From assembly GCA_024399955.1 (NCBI GenBank), contig JAKSNH010000001.1, positions 186,001 to 250,000 on the forward strand: 64,000 bases of DNA, given 5' to 3'. The translations under genes and the position numbers were made by a program. Position 1 is the stretch's first letter. The number at the start of each line of letters is the position of its first letter. Source of the DNA: Paludibacteraceae bacterium (GTDB lineage Bacteria > Bacteroidota > Bacteroidia > Bacteroidales > Paludibacteraceae). The notes below the pieces were generated by a model. It was not told where the DNA came from, searched no databases, and worked only from the letters and a program-made list of their open reading frames with translations. This document shows positions 58,672 to 64,000 of this stretch, one piece after another.

Positions 58672-60141
58672 GTGAAAAAACTTGATCTATACATGTTGAG
58701 GAACTTCATGGGGTTGTTCCTACTTACCTTCATGATTTGTTGCTTCATTTTGTTGATGCAGGTACTTTGGGCCCGCATCAATGATATCGTGGGTAAGGGT
58801 GTGGAGATAACCGTGCTATTAGAGTTCCTCGTTTATGCCGTAGCCTCTGTGGTGCCTTTGGCACTGCCGTTGGCGATTTTATTGGCCAGTTTGATGACCT
58901 TTGGTAACTTAGGTGAGAAATTTGAACTGACTGCCATGAAAAGTGCCGGAGTCAGTCTATTCCGCATTATGCGTCCCCTTACTATCTTTATCGGTATCAT
59001 CTGTATAGGGGCTTATTTCTTCTCCAACTATGTGCTACCTAAGAGCCAAACTAAATTATGGGCATTGGTGTTCTCGCTAAGGCAGAAAGCACCGGAATTG
59101 GATATACCTGTAGCGGAGTTTTATTCCGGACTAAGCGGATACAATATATACGTTGGTAAGAAAGATGTGCGGTCCGGATTATTGCACGATATCATGATCT
59201 ATGATTATTCCAATGGCTTTGAGGACGCTTCGGTTACGTTAGCCGATTCCGGACGAATAGCCTTTACGGCGGATAATCAGTATATGCTGCTGCGGCTGTA
59301 TAATGGCGAGAGTTTTGAGAATCTCAACCAGCAGGAACAACGCACTCTGGATAGTCGAAATGTGCCTTATCGCCGTGAGACCTTTGGTTCCAAGCAACTG
59401 CTAATAGACTTTAATACCGAGTTCACTCGTTTTGACGAGAGTGTGATGCAAGACCAGCATGTGAGCAAGAATGTCACACAACTGCGTCAGTCGATCGATT
59501 CGGTGGGGGCACTCAGCAAAGCGCGTGCCCGCGAGCAGGGGGATCGTATGGTGAATAGCCGTTATTTCGGTCGGGAATGGTGCAGTGGACGCGAATTGAG
59601 TCCCATAGCAGAAGAGATGAAAGAGGAATATAACATCACCAACCTGGCTACTTCATTAACTGCTTTTCAGATGCGCCAAGCCATGAATATCGCTGTGGAC
59701 AAAGCGCGTGTGATGCGGGACGCTATTCAGTATAACGCAGTCATGCTGGATGATTATGACCGCTATGTGCGCAAGCATGCTATTGAGTTGCATCGTAAGT
59801 TCACTCTCTCCTTTGCCTGCTTAATCTTCTTCTTTATCGGCGCTCCATTAGGTGCAATTATTCGTAAGGGTGGACTAGGCGCTCCTATCGTCATCAGTGT
59901 AGTAATGTTCATTATCTACTACATCATTGATAATACCGGTTATAAGATGGCTCGCGAAGCCTTGTGGCCTGTATGGCAAGGTATGTGGCTCAGTTCAGCC
60001 GTGCTTTTGCCTATCGGTGTGTTCCTGACCGTTAAGGCGGCTACTGACTCAGGACTATTCAATCCTGAAGTATGGCTCAAAGTATGGGAGAAGGTGACGA
60101 CCGGCATCAAAACCAGGTATCAACAATTACGAAATAAGTAA
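58672..60141 (+). CDS. LptF/LptG-family permease (lipopolysaccharide export)
   Basis: Inner-membrane subunit of the LptB2FG exporter that extracts LPS, 489 aa. Six hydrophobic helices in two bundles of three ([34 protein letters not shown]; later [25 protein letters not shown] and [17 protein letters not shown]) flank a long periplasmic beta domain, the arrangement of Lpt permeases. [25 protein letters not shown] is the coupling segment. GTG start at 58672. LptF and LptG cannot be told apart here. Confidence 0.92.
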   Translation: MKKLDLYMLRNFMGLFLLTFMICCFILLMQVLWARINDIVGKGVEITVLLEFLVYAVASVVPLALPLAILLASLMTFGNLGEKFELTAMKSAGVSLFRIMRPLTIFIGIICIGAYFFSNYVLPKSQTKLWALVFSLRQKAPELDIPVAEFYSGLSGYNIYVGKKDVRSGLLHDIMIYDYSNGFEDASVTLADSGRIAFTADNQYMLLRLYNGESFENLNQQEQRTLDSRNVPYRRETFGSKQLLIDFNTEFTRFDESVMQDQHVSKNVTQLRQSIDSVGALSKARAREQGDRMVNSRYFGREWCSGRELSPIAEEMKEEYNITNLATSLTAFQMRQAMNIAVDKARVMRDAIQYNAVMLDDYDRYVRKHAIELHRKFTLSFACLIFFFIGAPLGAIIRKGGLGAPIVISVVMFIIYYIIDNTGYKMAREALWPVWQGMWLSSAVLLPIGVFLTVKAATDSGLFNPEVWLKVWEKVTTGIKTRYQQLRNK

Positions 60142-60149
60142 TACAAGAT

Positions 60150-61367
60150 ATGAATCTAACAGAACGTTTTTTGAAGTATGTGTCTATCTGGACGACCTCC
60201 GATGATAGCACGCATACTACTCCTTCTACCGCACGTCAATTAGACTTAGCTAATTACCTTAAAGGTGAGTTGGAACAGATAGGTATGACCGAGGTGACCC
60301 TCGATCAGAATGGTTACGTAATGGCTACCTTGCCAGCTAATACATCCAAGCCTAAACCTACATTGGGCTTTATTGCACACATGGATACCGCTCCGGATGC
60401 AAGCGGTAAGGATGTTAAGGCTCGCATAGTGACTAACTATGACGGCAAGGACATTGTGCTCAATCCTGATAAGAACATCGTTCTGCAGGTAAGTCAATAT
60501 CCGGAAATACGCAATTACATAGGTCAAGATATCATCGTTACAGATGGTACGACACTGCTTGGCGCGGATGATAAAGCCGGCATAGCCGAGATTGTAACCG
60601 CTATGGAGTACCTAATCCAACATCCTGAAATAGAACATGGTAAGATTCGTGTAGGCTTTACACCGGATGAAGAGATAGGTGAGGGGCCGGACCACTTTGA
60701 TGTGGCTGCTTTCGGTGCCGATTGGGGATATACCATGGATGGCGGTGCTATCGGTGAATTGGAGTTTGAGAACTTCAATGCTGCCGGACTAAAAGTGCAC
60801 GTACATGGAATCAATGTGCATCCGGGCTATGGGTACCAAAAAATGAAAAATGCCCAACTCATTGCGCATCAGTTTATCGCCATGTTGCCGGAGAACGATA
60901 TACCGGCCAAGACTCGTGATTACGAAGGTTTCTTTCATCTCACATCTATGTCCGGCTCAGTAGAAGAGGCTACGCTATCCTTCATCATCCGTGATCATGA
61001 TCGTATCCGTTTTGAGGAACGCAAACAAATGGTTATACAGATTCAAAAGACGCTGAACCGCCAATATGGCGAAGGAACAGTGGAGATTGAACTCAAGGAC
61101 CAATATTATAATATGCGCGAGAAAATAGAGCCATGTATGCATGTCATTGACCTGGCTATGGCTGCTATGACCGAGGCCGGCGTTACACCCAAGGTACAAC
61201 CGATTCGTGGTGGAACAGATGGAGCACGACTCAGTTTCATGGGACTGCCTTGCCCGAATATATTTGCCGGAGGAGAGAACTTCCACTCGCGCTTCGAATA
61301 TGCCCCCATACAAAGTATGGAAAAGGCTATGCAAGTAATAATCAATATTATTCAGTTAGTTAAGTAA
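60150..61367 (+). CDS. pepT: Peptidase T (tripeptidase)
   Basis: Zinc aminotripeptidase of family M20, 405 aa, cytosolic. Motifs: [14 protein letters not shown] (metal His/Asp), [34 protein letters not shown] (catalytic Glu pair), and [19 protein letters not shown]; the late [10 protein letters not shown] supplies the last His. It precedes ribBA, whose start overlaps this stop by one base (TAATG). Confidence 0.95.
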   Translation: MNLTERFLKYVSIWTTSDDSTHTTPSTARQLDLANYLKGELEQIGMTEVTLDQNGYVMATLPANTSKPKPTLGFIAHMDTAPDASGKDVKARIVTNYDGKDIVLNPDKNIVLQVSQYPEIRNYIGQDIIVTDGTTLLGADDKAGIAEIVTAMEYLIQHPEIEHGKIRVGFTPDEEIGEGPDHFDVAAFGADWGYTMDGGAIGELEFENFNAAGLKVHVHGINVHPGYGYQKMKNAQLIAHQFIAMLPENDIPAKTRDYEGFFHLTSMSGSVEEATLSFIIRDHDRIRFEERKQMVIQIQKTLNRQYGEGTVEIELKDQYYNMREKIEPCMHVIDLAMAAMTEAGVTPKVQPIRGGTDGARLSFMGLPCPNIFAGGENFHSRFEYAPIQSMEKAMQVIINIIQLVK

Positions 61368-62623
61368 TGGATAAGATAGAAGAGGCCTTATTGGATTTTC
61401 GTAATGGTCAATTCGTGATTGTAGTGGATGATGAGGATCGTGAGAACGAAGGCGATTTTATCATTGCGGCCGAAAAAATAACACCGGAGAAGGTGAACTT
61501 CATGCTTCAGCATGGACGTGGTGTACTATGTGCACCTATCTTAGAGAGTCGCTGTGCTGAATTAGGTTTGATTCACCAAGTGGCGAATAACACTAGCATG
61601 TTAGGCACTCCCTTTACGGTTACTGTGGATAAGTTAGAAGGTTGCACGACCGGTGTCAGCGCACACGACCGCGCTGCTACTATCTTGGCTTTGGCGGATG
61701 AACGGTCCACGCAAGATACGTTTGGTCGGCCGGGACATATCAATCCGCTTTATGCCAAGCATCGTGGCGTACTCGAACGTGCCGGACATACCGAAGCCGC
61801 CATTGACTTATGCCGATTAGCCGGAGTCAAACCTGCCGCTGCGCTCATTGAGATAATGAACGAAGATGGTACGATGGCGCGACTGCCACAATTAGAAGAG
61901 GTGGCTAAGCAATATAACCTCAAACTGATCTCTATAAAGGATCTGATTGCATACCGCATGAAGCATCCGTTATCGAAGGATAATCGAAACATAATCGAAA
62001 CATCATCGAAACATGATCCTAAGATGAACGTTATGTTGGAGCGTGGGGAAACAGTCTTCTTACCTACTGCATACGGTGAGTTCCAATTAACTCCCTTCCG
62101 CGACCTGACTACCGGATTGGAACACGTGGCATTAACCAAAGGCGAGTGGCAAGAGAATGAACCTATCCTCTGTCGAGTACATTCCAGTTGCGCTACAGGA
62201 GATATCTTTGGCAGTCGTAAATGTGAGTGCGGCGAACAACTGCATAAAGCCATGCAGATGATTCAGAAACAAGGACAAGGTATTCTAGTTTATATGAATC
62301 AGGAGGGTAGAGGAATAGGATTGATGAATAAGATTCGTGCATATAAACTGCAAGAACAAGGGGAAGATACCGTTGAAGCCAATGTGCACCTAGGATTCAA
62401 ACCGGATGAAAGAGACTATGGAGTAGGGGCTGAAATACTGCGTCAGATGGGGGCAAAAAAGCTTAGATTGATGACCAATAACCCCGTTAAACGAATAGGG
62501 TTGGAAAGTTATGGCATAGAAATTGTAGAGAATATACCAATAGAGATTGCTCCCAATCCGTATAATGAAAAATATATGCGGACTAAAAAGGAGAAAATGC
62601 ATCATGAACTGGTTCTGGTTTAG
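61367..62623 (+). CDS. ribBA: Bifunctional 3,4-dihydroxy-2-butanone-4-phosphate synthase / GTP cyclohydrolase II
   Basis: First enzymes of riboflavin synthesis, 418 aa. N-terminal RibB domain: [51 protein letters not shown]-terminal RibA domain: [21 protein letters not shown] (zinc Cys), [18 protein letters not shown] and LMTNNPVKR. The inter-domain stretch [14 protein letters not shown] (residues about 205-218) is encoded by three tandem 11-nt units (61982-62014). Both domains keep their active-site residues, so it should be functional. Confidence 0.95.
   Translation: MDKIEEALLDFRNGQFVIVVDDEDRENEGDFIIAAEKITPEKVNFMLQHGRGVLCAPILESRCAELGLIHQVANNTSMLGTPFTVTVDKLEGCTTGVSAHDRAATILALADERSTQDTFGRPGHINPLYAKHRGVLERAGHTEAAIDLCRLAGVKPAAALIEIMNEDGTMARLPQLEEVAKQYNLKLISIKDLIAYRMKHPLSKDNRNIIETSSKHDPKMNVMLERGETVFLPTAYGEFQLTPFRDLTTGLEHVALTKGEWQENEPILCRVHSSCATGDIFGSRKCECGEQLHKAMQMIQKQGQGILVYMNQEGRGIGLMNKIRAYKLQEQGEDTVEANVHLGFKPDERDYGVGAEILRQMGAKKLRLMTNNPVKRIGLESYGIEIVENIPIEIAPNPYNEKYMRTKKEKMHHELVLV
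61982..62014 (+). repeat. Three 11-nt repeats in the ribBA linker
   Basis: AATCGAAACAT at 61982, 61993, and with one change (CATCGAAACAT) at 62004. Each copy is read in a different frame, but the total of 33 nt keeps the reading frame. Confidence 0.95.
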
Positions 62624-62672
62624 GCGCTAAGCAGACCGTTCGATTACGTTAAACAATTAAAATTGGTGCTTT

Positions 62673-63962
62673 ATGAGAAATTGGTCACTAATGATGGCTT
62701 TGTTGCTGATAAGCAGCTGGTCAGTAGTTCGAGCCGATGAGAAAATCACGGTCGAAGCAACGAGTACGGACATCAGCGAAGGTTTAGACCTGAAAGCTGT
62801 AGCATCGTTGTTCGGAGAGGTTAAGAACCTCGAAGAGTTTGAAACGCGCCTCAATGCCGATACGTCTCATTTGAACAACTTAGACCTCAATGGTGATGGC
62901 GAAGTGGATTACCTGCGCGTAGTAGAAGTAGAACAAAACAGCAATCACATGGTGCTGATTCAAGCCGTACTGGCTAAGGATGTGTTCCAAGATATAGCTT
63001 CTATCTTAGTGGAAAAAAGTGGTACAGAGGTAACCGTTCAAATCAAAGGTGATGCGTATATCTATGGTGAAAACTATATCATTGAACCCGTATATATCTA
63101 CCGTCCTGTCATCTATGATTGGTTCTGGGGTCCGTATTGGGTTTGCTATACTTCACCTTGGTATTGGGGCTACTGGCCCGGATGGTGGCGTCCTTATCCT
63201 TGCTGGGGCTATCATGACTACTGGGTACATATCCATGTATGGCACCATGGTCATCCCTGCTGCTCCTACCGATATGCTCGCACCGAACATAGCATAGCCG
63301 CACCGATGCGCGGACAACAAAGTCGTTCTGACTATGCACGTATCTCCGGTAACCGTTCGTTTACGGAGCGCACAGGAGTCGCTAATGCAAGAGAGCTGAG
63401 TGCTCGCAGCAGAACAGCACAAGTCAGTTCAGCCGCCACACCTTCACGCTCGGCTACGACGGTGTCCCGCTCTGGATCATCCACGGCATCCCGCTCGACA
63501 TACGGCAGTTCGTACACACGCAGCGGTTCTGCTTCGGCAACAGCGTCACGTTCGGCTTCTGCAACAGCGTCAAGGTCAGCATCTGCAACGACATCACGTT
63601 CGGCAACTACGACACCCAGTCGTTCGTCATCAACGTCCTATACTGTTTCTCGTAGTTCGTCAACGCCCGCATCATCAAGCGTAACTCGTTCAACGACTTA
63701 TACGCCCAGCCGTTCCTCATCTGCGTCCACATCAAGGTCAACGTCCTCGTCCTATACGCCTTCTCGCGGCAGCAGTTATAGCGGAAGTTCTTATTCCGGC
63801 AGTAGCCGCAGTAGTAGTTATAGTGGCAGCAGTTATAGCGGAGGAAGCCGCAGTAGTGGATATAGTGGAGGCGGTTATTCTGGTGGAGGCTATTCCGGTG
63901 GAGGCCGTAGCGGTGGAGCCAGTTACTCCGGTGGCGGTGCCAGCCGTAGTGCTAGACGCTAA
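62673..63962 (+). CDS. Secreted protein: EF-hand-like start, W/Y-rich centre, Ser/Arg/Gly repeat tail
   Basis: A 429-aa exported protein (signal MRNWSLMMALLLISSWSVVRA). Residues about 40-130 hold a short domain with a calcium-binding-type loop (LDLNGDGEVDYLRVVEV). The centre (about 145-205) is extremely rich in Trp, Tyr, Pro and His (WFWGPYWVCYTSPWYWG; GYHDYWVHIHVWHHGHPCCS). The last half is low-complexity: SRSASATASRSAS units, then SYSGSSYSGSSRS and GGYSGGG units. Similar proteins are known in Bacteroidota without assigned role; a surface or matrix protein is a guess. The terminator follows directly. Confidence 0.82.
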   Translation: MRNWSLMMALLLISSWSVVRADEKITVEATSTDISEGLDLKAVASLFGEVKNLEEFETRLNADTSHLNNLDLNGDGEVDYLRVVEVEQNSNHMVLIQAVLAKDVFQDIASILVEKSGTEVTVQIKGDAYIYGENYIIEPVYIYRPVIYDWFWGPYWVCYTSPWYWGYWPGWWRPYPCWGYHDYWVHIHVWHHGHPCCSYRYARTEHSIAAPMRGQQSRSDYARISGNRSFTERTGVANARELSARSRTAQVSSAATPSRSATTVSRSGSSTASRSTYGSSYTRSGSASATASRSASATASRSASATTSRSATTTPSRSSSTSYTVSRSSSTPASSSVTRSTTYTPSRSSSASTSRSTSSSYTPSRGSSYSGSSYSGSSRSSSYSGSSYSGGSRSSGYSGGGYSGGGYSGGGRSGGASYSGGGASRSARR

Positions 63963-63970
63963 TACAATTA

Positions 63971-64000
63971 AAGTCGCTGATAACCTCAGCGACTTTTTTT
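63971..64000 (+). terminator. Terminator at the end of the cdd to Ser-rich-protein run
   Basis: AAGTCGCTGA (63972-63981) with TCAGCGACTT (63987-63996), 5-nt loop, followed by a T-run to the edge of the window. Confidence 0.9.

Noticed and set aside
63400-63684. His/Arg/Gln-rich frame overlapping the Ser-rich protein
   Set aside because: Frame-shifted reading of the simple repeats that encode the Ser/Thr/Arg tail.

Overview
The window looks like a chromosomal segment of a Bacteroidales bacterium (phylum Bacteroidota). The evidence is the repeated promoter pattern TTTG, about 20 nt, TAnnTTTG; the near absence of Shine-Dalgarno sites; many TAATG and ATGA stop/start overlaps; and clade-typical families (GSCFA protein, DUF2851, PorT, carboxypeptidase-regulatory-domain TonB receptors, short ACT-less aspartokinase). 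No genus can be named. Most of the window is dense housekeeping sequence in long co-directional runs. Accessory-looking stretches are 10.7-12.4 kb and 50.8-53.0 kb.

Layout. 1-7620 (+): ffh (5'-truncated), lytic transglycosylase, folD, prfA, M16 protease, rsmE, PAP2 phosphatase. 7520-10704: a small secreted protein (-), then FtsX-like permease, GSCFA protein and RluA-type pseudouridine synthase (+). 10842-12134 (-): DUF4143 ATPase behind an A-tract repeat array, then tRNA-Pro(UGG). 12583-14724 (-): M3 peptidase lipoprotein. 14872-17780 (+): a tight three-gene unit of steroid 5-alpha-reductase family protein, old-yellow-enzyme family flavoprotein and short-chain dehydrogenase, the most interesting metabolic unit here. 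17808-19617 (+): two paralogous lipoproteins, one fused to a probable beta-barrel. 34027 down to 19687 (-): an eleven-gene run rho, aroQ, TonB receptor, porT, beta-helix lipoprotein, TonB-receptor-like protein, ribF, menA, CPBP protease, HAD hydrolase, DASS transporter.

34198-36386: a small secreted protein, a histidine phosphatase and the RNase P RNA. 36372-45411: O-methyltransferase (-); Lrp regulator, trpS, a probable 6S RNA, TPR protein, ribH, aspartokinase, YitT protein, nucleotidyltransferase, galE and manA (+); rsmD and a membrane-anchored protein (-). 46313-50764 (+): regulatory-domain protein, recR, and a run of small enzymes ending in a lipoprotein nitroreductase. 50765-53062: a second DUF4143 ATPase flanked by highly structured non-coding DNA, including a candidate minus-strand ncRNA with its own promoter and terminator. 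53063-56109 (+): two tandem ABC-2 permeases and DUF2851. 56096-58100 (-): gcvT and a 2-hydroxyacid dehydrogenase. 58178-63962 (+): cdd, LptF/G permease, pepT, ribBA and a Ser-rich secreted protein.

Recurring themes. (1) Short degenerate tandem repeats sit just before start codons and also in frame inside conserved enzymes (ribF twice, ribBA, an MBL hydrolase, rho). (2) Three divergent intergenic regions use the same interleaved two-way promoter of about 48 bp. (3) Riboflavin/FAD genes are scattered (ribBA, ribH, ribF). No CRISPR array, rRNA, transposase, integrase or phage gene was seen.
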